Assembly: GCA_964574875.1 (NCBI GenBank)
Contig: CAZNOX010000002.1
Location: forward strand, 1 to 64,000
Reading direction: 5' to 3'
Source: DSCS01 sp035391585
GTDB lineage: Bacteria > Macinerneyibacteriota > Macinerneyibacteria > Macinerneyibacteriales > DSCS01
Length of the DNA stretch: 64,000 nucleotides
The translations under genes were made by a program, and so were the position numbers. The notes under the pieces were generated by a model, which was not told where the DNA came from, made no database searches, and saw only the letters and a list, made by a program, of their open reading frames with translations. Each line of letters begins with the position of its first letter. Positions within the stretch are counted from its first letter, which is position 1. Below are positions 42,906 to 51,751 of the stretch, piece by piece.

Positions 42906-45261
42906 GGAGTCCCTTTCCTTCAAGATAGTCGTAAAAACGCACATAGAAGAGTTTATACCCGTACTCCCCCGCAGACAGGATAAGGAGCAGCACAAGGAAC
43001 AGGGCCGCGTTCCGGATCACCAGGGGAATAAAGACGACACTCAGCACCAGGCTGAATAGAAAGGCAAAAAGGGTCACCAGAAAACTCATGGGAAGGACAT
43101 GCTTCCACGCAATGGATTTCCTTGTCCGGCTCAAAAGCGAGGCCTTCACCGGCTCTGTCATGGAAAGGATAAAGACAAAGGCAAAAAGAAGCAGAAGCGA
43201 GGTGCTCTTGATGCCCACCATGATCACCACCAGCAGCGGAATAAGGACAAGGGAAGCAAAATCCACAAACAGAAGGTGGAAAAAGGTGTAGGGTTCTTCC
43301 CCCTTTTTATAAAAGGAGAGGGAAAGCAGGCTCATCTTCAGAGCAAGAAGGCAAAAGGCCAGAAAGAGAAAACCCGCAGGAGGATGCTCTTTCAGCGAAA
43401 AGAGAAAAAGGGAGATGCTGTTCAGCCCGTAGGCCTCTCCGGTAAAGACTTTCAGAGGAGACGCCAGGGCCGTCAGGGAGAAGACGAGGGGCAGAACGAG
43501 AAGAGCATTGGCCCCGGCGTTCCACAAAAGCTTTTTTTTCATGAGCAGCCCCGAACCCAGAAGGAGAAGGGTGATCCCGCCATAGAGCAGGAGTGTCTTC
43601 CATCTCCCCGAAGGAGATGACACGACAAAATTATTCAGCGGGTTTTCATCCAGCTCCTCCAGATACGCATACCGGAACGGGCCCGGATCCCACGTCTCTC
43701 CCTGTCCGAGTGTCCTCTTTTCAGTCGTCTCCTCTTTGACCGCATACACGGTCAGGGGAAAGAGCTCCCGGGGAGAAGCTTCTGTGCTCAATCCCTTTTT
43801 GTGATCATATCGGAGGGAAAAGTCCGGGCGGGGGCCGCCCTCTGTCAGGGCTTTGAAAAAGGTAACCGCACGGGGAGAGAAGGAGCCCTCCATGAGCGCC
43901 ATGACGTCCTCTGTCTGAGGATGTTCAAAAGCATACTCAGAGTAGAGGGACTGGAAAAAACGGTCCATCCCCGCTGTTCCCGTTACCCGCTCCACCAGCG
44001 TCAGATAGACAGGAAAGTTGAGATAGTAACGGGTCATCTCCTCGCGTGTCGGCCGGGACTCCGGAGGAGAAAAGAGAGCCCTTCCCGGGGACCGGTCCAG
44101 CCCCGTGGCTGTAAACTTGACATCATAGGGAGTATAGGTGATCCCCAGCACATTACGCGCCTCATTCTCACGGGCCAGGCGCATCTCATAATAAGAGGCG
44201 AATCCCTCGTCCAGCCAGGGTTCCTTCGTCTCATTGAACCCCAGGATCCCGTAAAACCATTGGTGGGCGATCTCATGGTCCACCACAGTCTCCAATTCGG
44301 CGTTACGGACTGTATTGATAAGGAGAGGATACTCCATCCCGCTTCCCACCGGGCCCAGGGTGGCCAGGTCCACAACAGTAAAAAGGGTGTAGGGGTAAGG
44401 GCCGACCCACTGTTCCATCTTTTCAAAATCACGGATGGAGCGCTCAATGATCCGCCTGCTCCTCACAGGATCGTCATCATAGAGAACGGCCCGGTAGAGG
44501 CGGCCGTCCTTCTCCTGTTCACGGATAAAGAACCGGGGGGCGACGCCGAAGACGATATCACTGCACCGGTCCCCTCTGTAGGCTGTCACGTTCTTCTCTC
44601 CCGTCTCTCCGGGGACCTCTTCAAGATTGGAGACCGCTTCGTATCCCGGGGGAAGATCCACGGAGAGGGACCAGCGGCTGTAGTCGGCGAAAAACTCCCT
44701 GTAATAAGAGAAGGGTTCGCACTCCCAGTGTCCGGGCCCTGTGAGCACTCCCAGCTTGGGAAACCACTGAGAGAACCACCAGACCCCGTCCAGAGAGGAA
44801 TATCCGTATCTGGCCATACGTTCCCCGGGGATCTTCAGAGTAAAGGAGACCGTGATGGTATTGGATGACCCGGCTTTAAGGGGCTTCTCCAGAAGAACGG
44901 TCATCACAGAGGGGTCTCTTCCCTCCTCCGGGGAGTAAACCCTGCCGTTGACCGCCAGGGACTCGACACTGATCCCCGACGCTCCCCGTCCCCCGGTGAT
45001 GGCTTTTTGAACCTTTTCCGGGGCTTCAGTGAAAAAAAGGCTCCCCGGCTGCCCTCCGTTCCAGTAGAGGTGGAATTCAAGGGTCTCTGTCTCAAAAGGC
45101 GGAATAAACTGAATGACCTCTTCCCCTGAGGCGGTGAACTGTTCAGGGTCCACCCGGATGTCGATCTGATATTGGGAAACAGCGGCGGCTGCAGCCGCCG
45201 CTGCCCAGAGAAGACTAATCGAAACGATAGTTAGGAGCTTCTTTGGTAATGGACACATCAT
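42892..45261 (-). CDS. M1-family metallopeptidase with C-terminal membrane domain
   Basis: 789-residue exported protein: signal peptide (about 1-28), an M1-like beta domain, then catalytic GSGMEYPLL, HEIAH at 329-333 and the third zinc ligand Glu352 in WLDEGFASYYE, spaced as in M1 peptidases. From about residue 560 there are several transmembrane helices (TLLLYGGITLLLLGSGLLM, LVLIPLLVVIMVGI, AALFLVLLLIL), so the active domain faces the periplasm. The start lies 47 bases inside guaB with GGAGAG upstream; no later start keeps the signal. Substrate unknown. Confidence 0.85.
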   Translation of the reverse strand: MMCPLPKKLLTIVSISLLWAAAAAAAAVSQYQIDIRVDPEQFTASGEEVIQFIPPFETETLEFHLYWNGGQPGSLFFTEAPEKVQKAITGGRGASGISVESLAVNGRVYSPEEGRDPSVMTVLLEKPLKAGSSNTITVSFTLKIPGERMARYGYSSLDGVWWFSQWFPKLGVLTGPGHWECEPFSYYREFFADYSRWSLSVDLPPGYEAVSNLEEVPGETGEKNVTAYRGDRCSDIVFGVAPRFFIREQEKDGRLYRAVLYDDDPVRSRRIIERSIRDFEKMEQWVGPYPYTLFTVVDLATLGPVGSGMEYPLLINTVRNAELETVVDHEIAHQWFYGILGFNETKEPWLDEGFASYYEMRLARENEARNVLGITYTPYDVKFTATGLDRSPGRALFSPPESRPTREEMTRYYLNFPVYLTLVERVTGTAGMDRFFQSLYSEYAFEHPQTEDVMALMEGSFSPRAVTFFKALTEGGPRPDFSLRYDHKKGLSTEASPRELFPLTVYAVKEETTEKRTLGQGETWDPGPFRYAYLEELDENPLNNFVVSSPSGRWKTLLLYGGITLLLLGSGLLMKKKLLWNAGANALLVLPLVFSLTALASPLKVFTGEAYGLNSISLFLFSLKEHPPAGFLFLAFCLLALKMSLLSLSFYKKGEEPYTFFHLLFVDFASLVLIPLLVVIMVGIKSTSLLLLFAFVFILSMTEPVKASLLSRTRKSIAWKHVLPMSFLVTLFAFLFSLVLSVVFIPLVIRNAALFLVLLLILSAGEYGYKLFYVRFYDYLEGKGLHEQA

Positions 45262-46678
45262 GGGGATGACTCTCCTTCAAGCCGGCAAATGTGATTTTGA
45301 CGAATCGGGCTTTGTCATGAAGCTGGGGGATGGTCTCAGCACCGGCATATCCCATTCCGGCCCGTAGTCCGCCGAGAAGCTGATAGATCACATCCCGAAG
45401 GCGCCCTTTAAAAGGGACGCGCCCTTCGATGCCTTCGGGGACCAGCTTGGACTCCTCTTCGATGTCCCCCTGAAAATAACGGTCCTTGCTTCCCTTTTTC
45501 ATGGCCCCCAGAGATCCCATCCCGCGATAGGACTTGTAGCTGCGTCCCTGATAGATGACCAGTTCTCCCGGGGCTTCTTCTGTTCCCGCAAGGAGGTTCC
45601 CCAGCATCACGGTATGAGCTCCCACACCCAGGGCTTTGACGATATCCCCGGAAAAGCGGATCCCTCCGTCGGCGATAATGGGAAGGCCGGCGTCCAGGGT
45701 ATATTTGAGGACATCGCTGATGGCTGTGACCTGGGGGACCCCCACACCGGCCACGACCCTGGTGGTACAGATGGACCCGGGACCGATCCCCACCTTGACA
45801 CTGTCCGCTCCGGCATCGATGAGGGCTTTAGCCGCCTCGTGAGTGGCGATATTCCCCGCGATAACGTCGATATCCACCTTTTTTTTCAATGCTTTGACTG
45901 TTTCAATGACATTTTTAGTGTGCCCGTGCGCTGTATCCACAACGATGACATCCACCCCGGCATCCAGAAGAAGCGGGACTCTCTTAAAGGCATCATCCAT
46001 AACCCCCACAGCCGCTCCCACTCTGAGACGGCCCTGACTGTCTTTACAGGCCAGGGGATGGTCGATGGTCTTCTGGATGTCCTTGACCGTGATCAATCCC
46101 TTGAGGTTGAACGCTTTGTCCACGATGAGGACTTTCTCGATCCGGTGCTCGTGAAGCTTCTTTTTCGCTTCCTCCATACTCGTCCCTTCGGGGACGGTGA
46201 TCAGCCTTGCATCCGGGGTCATCACCGATTCGATGGGCGCTTCCAGGTCACGTGCAAACCGCAGGTCACGGCTGGTGACGATTCCCTTGAGCCTGGGCCC
46301 CACAGTGATGGGGATCCCGGAGATCCGGTAACGCTCCATGTATTCCAGGGCGGTGCGGATCTTGTCCCCCGGTTCCAGGGTGATGGGGTTGGTGATCATT
46401 CCGCTTTCAAACCTCTTGACATTATCCACCTGGATAGCCTGGGCTTCGGGTGTCATATTTTTGTGCAGGATCCCGATCCCTCCCTCAGACGCAAGGGCAA
46501 TGGCCAGGGCCGATTCGGTCACGGTATCCATGGCTGCGCTGACAATGGGAATATTCAGCTCGATCCTGCGCGAAAGGCGTGTCTTCATGTCGATCTTCGA
46601 TAAGTTGACATTGGAGGCCCGGGGCACCAGAAGAATATCGTCAAACGTGATTCCATCGCCGATAATCTTTTCCGACAT
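45215..46678 (-). CDS. guaB: Inosine-5'-monophosphate dehydrogenase
   Basis: 487-residue enzyme converting IMP to XMP in GMP synthesis. N-terminal ITFDDILLVPRAS, CBS pair (about 95-205), catalytic loop GIGPGSICTTRVVAGVG with the active Cys, DGGIRFSGDIVKALG, and the flap RGMGSLGAMKKGSKDRYFQ. It begins 22 bases downstream of tRNA-Gly and is probably on the same transcript. Confidence 0.97.
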   Translation of the reverse strand: MSEKIIGDGITFDDILLVPRASNVNLSKIDMKTRLSRRIELNIPIVSAAMDTVTESALAIALASEGGIGILHKNMTPEAQAIQVDNVKRFESGMITNPITLEPGDKIRTALEYMERYRISGIPITVGPRLKGIVTSRDLRFARDLEAPIESVMTPDARLITVPEGTSMEEAKKKLHEHRIEKVLIVDKAFNLKGLITVKDIQKTIDHPLACKDSQGRLRVGAAVGVMDDAFKRVPLLLDAGVDVIVVDTAHGHTKNVIETVKALKKKVDIDVIAGNIATHEAAKALIDAGADSVKVGIGPGSICTTRVVAGVGVPQVTAISDVLKYTLDAGLPIIADGGIRFSGDIVKALGVGAHTVMLGNLLAGTEEAPGELVIYQGRSYKSYRGMGSLGAMKKGSKDRYFQGDIEEESKLVPEGIEGRVPFKGRLRDVIYQLLGGLRAGMGYAGAETIPQLHDKARFVKITFAGLKESHPHDVSITKEAPNYRFD

Positions 46679-46700
46679 GCATCCTCCTTAAATAGAAATA

Positions 46701-46773
<73 letters not shown>

Positions 46774-46784
46774 TTATGAGGAAT

Positions 46785-46812
46785 AGTATAGGAAAGAGTC
46801 TGACATTGTCAA
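46785..46812 (-). promoter_or_regulatory. Promoter of tRNA-Gly and guaB
   Basis: Minus strand: -35 TTGACA (46807-46812), 16-base spacer, -10 TATACT (46785-46790), 11 bases before the mature tRNA 5' end. Confidence 0.75.
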
Positions 46813-46858
46813 GACAATTTCTTGTTCCTTCCTCCCCCGCCCCCCGGGAGAAGACCCC

Positions 46859-46887
46859 TTTAAAAACCTTTCTGTGCGACGTATAAT
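46859..46887 (+). promoter_or_regulatory. Promoter of the small gene at 46893, probably leaderless
   Basis: -35 TTTAAA (46859-46864), 17-base spacer, consensus -10 TATAAT (46882-46887). The ATG at 46893 is 5 bases further on, at the expected transcription start. No Shine-Dalgarno sequence fits between them. Confidence 0.6.
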
Positions 46888-46892
46888 TGAGC

Positions 46893-47195
46893 ATGGAAGA
46901 GGAAAAACAGGCCGCTCCCCTGGGACGACTGATCCGCCGCTGTACGGACGAGATCGCAGCCTATCTTGACAAAGATGATGCTTTCACGGCTTTACGGGCT
47001 CTTTACGGATTGGAAAAAGAGATCTCTGATGGCTCGGAGACACTCTTTTTCACCCCGCGCCCCTTTCTTCTGGGCGAGATGGAGCTCTGCCGTCTCCTTC
47101 GGAAAACCGGGAAGGCGGGCGTCCTCCCTCCCGGATTCCGTCAATATCTTGCAGACAGGGAAGAGTATCTCTCCCCGGGCCCGGCTTCATTATAA
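46893..47195 (+). CDS. Small protein of unknown function
   Basis: 100-residue cytoplasmic, mostly helical protein without a recognised motif: an acidic start MEEEKQAAPLGRLIRRCTDE, then two probable helices around AYLDKDDAFTALRALYGLEKEI and GEMELCRLLRKTGKAG. Supported as a gene by a good promoter and codon use like its neighbours. It is the only plus-strand gene between 25 and 56 kb. Its stop overlaps the convergent tlpA stop in the palindrome TTATAA. Confidence 0.55.
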   Translation: MEEEKQAAPLGRLIRRCTDEIAAYLDKDDAFTALRALYGLEKEISDGSETLFFTPRPFLLGEMELCRLLRKTGKAGVLPPGFRQYLADREEYLSPGPASL

Positions 47196-47699
47196 CAGGG
47201 GTTCGATGGCGTCTCTGAAGACCTCTTTTTCCCGCAGGCCGACAAACTTGTTCACGACATTCCCCTCACGGTCGATGATGAACGTCGTGGGGATCCCCTT
47301 GATCCCTCCAAAGACATCGACGATCTTCCGCTCCTGATCCCTGTAAAGGATGGTGTAGTTGATCTGGTTTGTCTTGACAAAATCAGTGAGGTCGCTGAGA
47401 GAGTCATCCAGTGATATCCCGATGACTTCCAGGCCTTTCTCTCTGTACTCGTCCTGCAGGGCAATAAAATCAGGGATCTCCTTCCGGCAGGGAGCGCACC
47501 ACGTGGCCCAGAAATCGATGATCAGGACTTTTCCTTTATAATCCTGCAGATTCTGTGCGGATCCGGAGAGGTCGTTCAGGACAAAACTCGGCAGTTCGGC
47601 CACACCGAAGGGACTTTCCTTTGCAGCAGGGGCCGCTTCCTTTTTTCCGCACCCGGCCAAAACGACAGCGATCATAAGAATAAAAAGAACTTTTTTCAT
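47190..47699 (-). CDS. TlpA-like thioredoxin-fold lipoprotein
   Basis: 169 residues: lipoprotein signal MKKVLFILMIAVVLAGCGKK (lipobox Cys17), then a TlpA/ResA-type thioredoxin fold with active site WCAPC (Cys68, Cys71) in IDFWATWCAPCRKEIPDF, GISLDDS, and the cis-Pro region KGIPTTFIIDREG. Likely a periplasmic thiol-disulfide reductase, for example in cytochrome c or disulfide repair. It is the last gene of the pbp1A-rpiB-glyA-nrdR run, 9 bases after its neighbour. Confidence 0.9.
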   Translation of the reverse strand: MKKVLFILMIAVVLAGCGKKEAAPAAKESPFGVAELPSFVLNDLSGSAQNLQDYKGKVLIIDFWATWCAPCRKEIPDFIALQDEYREKGLEVIGISLDDSLSDLTDFVKTNQINYTILYRDQERKIVDVFGGIKGIPTTFIIDREGNVVNKFVGLREKEVFRDAIEPLL

Positions 47700-47708
47700 A
47701 ATCCTCCT

Positions 47709-49052
47709 TTAGTTTTTCTCAAATAAGACCATATAGACGTCATTTTTCCTGCAATAGCGCCAGGCTTTTTCATCCCACTGCTCCGGGTCGAGGGTCAGTT
47801 CCACCGGAAACCCCTCCCGGGAGACAGGAATACGTTTCATCTTTTCAAGGGTTCCTGATGAATTACAGAGGACGACTCTGATCATCTCATTATCCAGAGC
47901 CCTCTTGAGATATGTGGCCAGAAGCGCGTCATACGACGGGTCATCCCGGTCCAGGTAAAGATTCATATAGAGATGTCTTCCCCTGAGCAGATCCACAAGG
48001 TAAAAATATTCACTGTATTTTCTGTAAAACCGGTTCAGAGCCCCTGCCATACGGTCCATAAGCGCCAGCCTCTCCTCGAGGGGCCTTGCCATGCACAGGG
48101 GAAGGCTGATCTTCGCATTGTAACAGGAGGGATAGACGGGGAAACCGCTCTCATCAAGAGAAAAGAGCGAATAGTTCTCATGGGAGATAAAGGTAAAGGC
48201 CAGGATCCCCTCCTCCCAGGGGAGAAAACGTTCTCCGGAGAGAATACGCCGTGCATCCCTGTCCCCCGGCCCGTGACGGTAGAGAGCCTTGTTCTCTCCG
48301 GGAAAAGCATCATAACTGGCGCGGGAATAAAAAATATTCAACAGGGCCAGCTCCCTGGATTCCCGTGACTCCCGGTCCGGGACATCAAAAAGGTCAAGAC
48401 GGTCCACCCGGAAGAAGGAGGGCTGCTGTCTGGCCAGGATCCCTTCGGATTCCAGGTCCCGGATCTCCTCATCCAGGAAAAAATGGTTGTAGAGATAGAT
48501 GTTGACGATCTCGTTGAAATAGTCTCCCGCCTGGAAAGGGGAGAAGCGCGAATAGATGGCCAGGATCTCTTCCAGCGGGAAGACAAGGCGCTGAGACGAG
48601 GAGAACCCGAATCCCATGCTTCTCAGCTGCTCCTGGGAAAGCTGATCCAAAGTCTCCGGAAGGATCTCCCTGAGCCCGGCCTCCCGGAGATGACGCAGTG
48701 TTCCTGAAAGGCGTGCGGCCACTGTCTTTCTTACCGGTTCAGGCAGGCCCGGGGCCCGGCGGCCGAGATACTCCTCCAGCCATACCTTTCCCGCGGGAGC
48801 CGTCCCCACCAGAAGAGTCTCGCCTTCTGTCTCCGGAAGGAGTTTTTGAAGAAGACGGTCCACATCGTCTTCGCGGATCAGCTCTTTGTCATCACGGGAC
48901 TGGATATAATAGGCCATGACCCGGACCAGATCTTCCAGGTCTTCCGGCCCGATGACACTCTTTTTGCTGAGAACCTTTTTCCGGAGGAATCCGGCGGTGA
49001 GTTCTTTGATCTCTCCGTCCGCCGCTTTATAAAAGATACTTCCCGCGAACAT
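47709..49052 (-). CDS. Uncharacterised protein downstream of nrdR
   Basis: 447-residue soluble protein not recognised. The N-terminal 80 residues are helical and charged (ELTAGFLRKKVLSKKSVIG, DDVDRLLQKLLPE). The middle has FVFPLEEI-like RLVFPLEEILAIYSRF and long aromatic helices; the end has WDEKAWRYCRKNDVYMVLFEKN. No signal peptide, transmembrane segment or known catalytic motif. ATG 49052 has AAGGGA six bases upstream and lies just after the nrdR stop; ATG 49070 would overlap nrdR by 17 bases. The size and coupled position argue for a real gene. Confidence 0.7.
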   Translation of the reverse strand: MFAGSIFYKAADGEIKELTAGFLRKKVLSKKSVIGPEDLEDLVRVMAYYIQSRDDKELIREDDVDRLLQKLLPETEGETLLVGTAPAGKVWLEEYLGRRAPGLPEPVRKTVAARLSGTLRHLREAGLREILPETLDQLSQEQLRSMGFGFSSSQRLVFPLEEILAIYSRFSPFQAGDYFNEIVNIYLYNHFFLDEEIRDLESEGILARQQPSFFRVDRLDLFDVPDRESRESRELALLNIFYSRASYDAFPGENKALYRHGPGDRDARRILSGERFLPWEEGILAFTFISHENYSLFSLDESGFPVYPSCYNAKISLPLCMARPLEERLALMDRMAGALNRFYRKYSEYFYLVDLLRGRHLYMNLYLDRDDPSYDALLATYLKRALDNEMIRVVLCNSSGTLEKMKRIPVSREGFPVELTLDPEQWDEKAWRYCRKNDVYMVLFEKN

Positions 49053-49053
49053 A

Positions 49054-49512
49054 TTATCCCTTATTTTCAAGATACTCTTTCAACTCGGTGATAAAATCTT
49101 TGGGATCTTTAAACTCTCTGTAGACAGATGCAAAGCGGACATAGGCCACAATATCAAGCTGGCGCAGTTTTTCCATGACCAGCTCCCCGATATGGGACGA
49201 AGGGACTTCGCCTGCTTCCACACGGTAGAGGTCGCTTTCGATGGAGTCGATGAGTTCTTCCACACGAGCTTCGGAGATGGGACGCTTTTCCAGAGCTTTC
49301 CGGATCCCCCGTTCCAGCTTGGACCGGTCATAATCTTCCCGCCGTCCGTCTTTTTTTGTAATATGGGGAAGGATCTCCACGACAGTCTCGTAGGTGGTGA
49401 AGCGCTTGCCGCAGCGGAGACACTCTCTGCGCCGGCGGATCGCCTTGTCATTCTGGGCGGGGCGTGAATTGACGACGCGGCTGTCTGAAAAGCCGCAATG
49501 GGGACATTTCAC
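49054..49512 (-). CDS. nrdR: Transcriptional repressor NrdR
   Basis: 152-residue regulator of ribonucleotide reductase genes. N-terminal zinc ribbon CPHCGFSDSRVVNSRP ... RRRECLRCGKRFTTYE with four Cys, then an ATP-cone domain (VVEILPHITKKDGRREDYDRSKLERGI). It follows the dCMP deaminase with a 4-base overlap; glyA is also upstream, so dNTP and one-carbon functions are grouped. Confidence 0.95.
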   Translation of the reverse strand: MKCPHCGFSDSRVVNSRPAQNDKAIRRRRECLRCGKRFTTYETVVEILPHITKKDGRREDYDRSKLERGIRKALEKRPISEARVEELIDSIESDLYRVEAGEVPSSHIGELVMEKLRQLDIVAYVRFASVYREFKDPKDFITELKEYLENKG

Positions 49513-49961
49513 AGGTCTCCTCTCCTCATCACCACACCGGCTTCTTTCAGCATAGACTTGGAGAGCTCGTCGGGATAGTCTTCAAGATAACAGATCTCGC
49601 GGATTCCGGCGTTGATAAGGAGCTTGGCACAGACGACGCAAGGGTGATGGGTCACATAGATCATGGCTCCCTCCACGGAAATCCCGAATTTCGCCGCCTG
49701 GATGAGGGCATTCTGCTCTGCATGGATCCCGCGGCAGATCTCCTGCCGTTCCCCTGAGGGGATCTTGAGTTCTTCTCTGAGGCATCCTGCGTCAAGACAA
49801 TGGGGCAATCCCGAGGGAGCCCCGTTGTATCCTGTGGCCAGAATCCTCTTGTCCTTGACAATGACAGCACCCACATCCCTCCGGATGCAGGTGCTGCGTG
49901 TGGCGACAAGCTTGGTGATCTCAAAAAAATAGTGGTCCCAACTCGGCCGGGCCTTCATCAT
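49509..49961 (-). CDS. dCMP deaminase (ComEB-like)
   Basis: 150-residue zinc deaminase making dUMP for dTMP synthesis. Zinc and catalytic residues in GIHAEQNALIQAA (His, Glu) and HHPCVVCAKLLINAGI (two Cys); VGAVIVKDKRILATGYNG and GLPHC are also conserved. Overlaps glyA by 4 bases. Riboflavin- or tRNA-type deaminases share the core, but the length and GAPSG/LPHC blocks favour dCMP. Confidence 0.92.
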   Translation of the reverse strand: MMKARPSWDHYFFEITKLVATRSTCIRRDVGAVIVKDKRILATGYNGAPSGLPHCLDAGCLREELKIPSGERQEICRGIHAEQNALIQAAKFGISVEGAMIYVTHHPCVVCAKLLINAGIREICYLEDYPDELSKSMLKEAGVVMRRGDL

Positions 49962-51262
49962 TTCTCCAGCTTATACTGATAGAGGGGGAAAGACTCGCAC
50001 AAGGCACGGACTTCATTTCTGGCCCTGGTGAGCGCCTCCTCGTCCCCTCCTGACCGGAGGACATCGTCGATGAGTCCGGCAACGGCTTTCATCTCGGCCT
50101 CTTTCATCCCCCGTGTGGTGAGGGCGGGCGTCCCCAACCGGATCCCGCTTGTCACAAAGGGGCTCTTTTTATCAAAGGGAATGGTGTTTTTATTGACGGT
50201 GATCTCCGCCTGTCCCAGGAGGCTCTGAGCTTTTTTGCCGCTCATCTCCAGAGAAGCGAGGACATCCACAAGCATAAGGTGGTTGTCGGTTCCGCCTGAC
50301 ACCAGGCGATAACCCTTGTCCATGAGCGCTTCAGCCAGAGTCTTGGCATTTTTGATGACTTGTTTCTGGTACTCTTTAAACCCCTCTTCCATGGCCTCTT
50401 TGAAGGCCACAGCTTTTCCTGCGATGACATGCATCAGGGGGCCGCCCTGGATCCCCGGGAAGACTTTCATGTCGATCTCTTTGGCCCACTCTTTTGTACA
50501 GAGGATCATCCCACCACGGGGCCCCCGCAGGGTCTTATGAGTCGTCGTGGTGACAAAAGAAGCATGGGGGACGGGATTGGGATGAAGGCCTGCCGCGACG
50601 AGCCCGGCAATATGCGCCATGTCCACCATGACCTGAGCGCCTGTCTCATCGGCGATCTCACGGAAAGCCTGAAAGTCGATGATCCGGGGATAAGCGCTGG
50701 CTCCCACGACGATGAGCTTGGGTTGTGCTTTTTTTGCGATGGCCCGGACAGCATCATAGTCAAGGGTCTCTGTCTTTTCGTCCACACCGTAGGGAACGAT
50801 GTTATAAAACAGGCCGCTGAAATTGACCGGACTGCCGTGGGTCAGATGTCCTCCGTGAGAAAGGTCCATCCCCATGACGGTCTCGCCGGGTTTCACCACC
50901 GAATAGTAGACGGCCATATTGGCCTGTGACCCCGAATGAGGCTGGACATTGGCATGCTCCGCTCCGAAGATCTCCATGGCCCGTTCGATCGCCAGCTTTT
51001 CGGCCTTGTCCACGATCTCACATCCGCCGTAGTAGCGGCCGTTCCGGCTGTAATCTGTGACTTCCGGGGCATCCTTGGAACGGAAATACGGGTACCCTTC
51101 GGCGTATTTGTTTGTCATCACAGATCCCACGGCCTGGAGAACGGCTTCGGAGACAAAATTCTCCGATGCGATGAGTTCCAGCCCGAAGGTCTGGCGTTTG
51201 GCCTCATCATCCATCAGCCCGCTGATCTCAGGATCCACTGATCTCAAATCCCTGTTCAACAT
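49958..51262 (-). CDS. glyA: Serine hydroxymethyltransferase
   Basis: 434-residue PLP enzyme converting serine to glycine and methylene-THF. NKYAEGYPYFRS, QPHSGSQANMAVYYS, VDMAHIAGLVAAGLHPNP and the PLP lysine in TTTTHKTLRGPRGGMIL are characteristic. Length as in the family. It overlaps rpiB by 7 bases. Confidence 0.97.
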   Translation of the reverse strand: MLNRDLRSVDPEISGLMDDEAKRQTFGLELIASENFVSEAVLQAVGSVMTNKYAEGYPYFRSKDAPEVTDYSRNGRYYGGCEIVDKAEKLAIERAMEIFGAEHANVQPHSGSQANMAVYYSVVKPGETVMGMDLSHGGHLTHGSPVNFSGLFYNIVPYGVDEKTETLDYDAVRAIAKKAQPKLIVVGASAYPRIIDFQAFREIADETGAQVMVDMAHIAGLVAAGLHPNPVPHASFVTTTTHKTLRGPRGGMILCTKEWAKEIDMKVFPGIQGGPLMHVIAGKAVAFKEAMEEGFKEYQKQVIKNAKTLAEALMDKGYRLVSGGTDNHLMLVDVLASLEMSGKKAQSLLGQAEITVNKNTIPFDKKSPFVTSGIRLGTPALTTRGMKEAEMKAVAGLIDDVLRSGGDEEALTRARNEVRALCESFPLYQYKLEK

Positions 51263-51738
51263 AACTCCTCCTCATTTTTGTTTTGAGATGTCTCAATCTC
51301 CTGCTGTTCCAAATGACTCATTTTATCCACGCGTCTTTGGTGGCGTCCGCCTTCAAAACCGGTTGTCACAAAATTCTTCAAGAGGACGGCAAGTGTCTTT
51401 TCATCGGTGTAATCAGCCGAAAGGACCAGCACATTGGCGTCATTGTGCTTTCTGGCCAGGAGAGCCACTTCGGGATTATAGCAGAGTGCCGCACGGATCC
51501 CTCTGACCTTATTGGCTGCCATGGACATCCCGATCCCCGTTCCGCAGATGAGTATCCCCATATCCGCACGGCCCCGGACGACCTCCCGGCAGGCCTTGAG
51601 GGCGAAGTCGGGATAATCGACACTCTCGCCGGTCTCAGGCCCCAGATCGGAAAGCGGCCAGCCGTTGGCTAGACAAACCTCTGTGATCTTCTTTTTCAGT
51701 GCGATCCCGCGATGATCACTGGCCATGACTGTCTTCAT
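51256..51738 (-). CDS. rpiB: Ribose-5-phosphate isomerase B
   Basis: 160-residue isomerase of the pentose phosphate pathway. MASDHRGIALKK at the start, SVDYPDFA, ADMGILICGTGIGMSMAANK and RGIRAALC are RpiB hallmarks. ATG 51738 is chosen since homology begins there; the open frame extends to 51945 inside pbp1A without homology. The C-terminus HLEQQEIETSQNKNEEELC is an extra tail. Confidence 0.94.
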   Translation of the reverse strand: MKTVMASDHRGIALKKKITEVCLANGWPLSDLGPETGESVDYPDFALKACREVVRGRADMGILICGTGIGMSMAANKVRGIRAALCYNPEVALLARKHNDANVLVLSADYTDEKTLAVLLKNFVTTGFEGGRHQRRVDKMSHLEQQEIETSQNKNEEELC

Positions 51739-51751
51739 GATGCCTCCTTTT

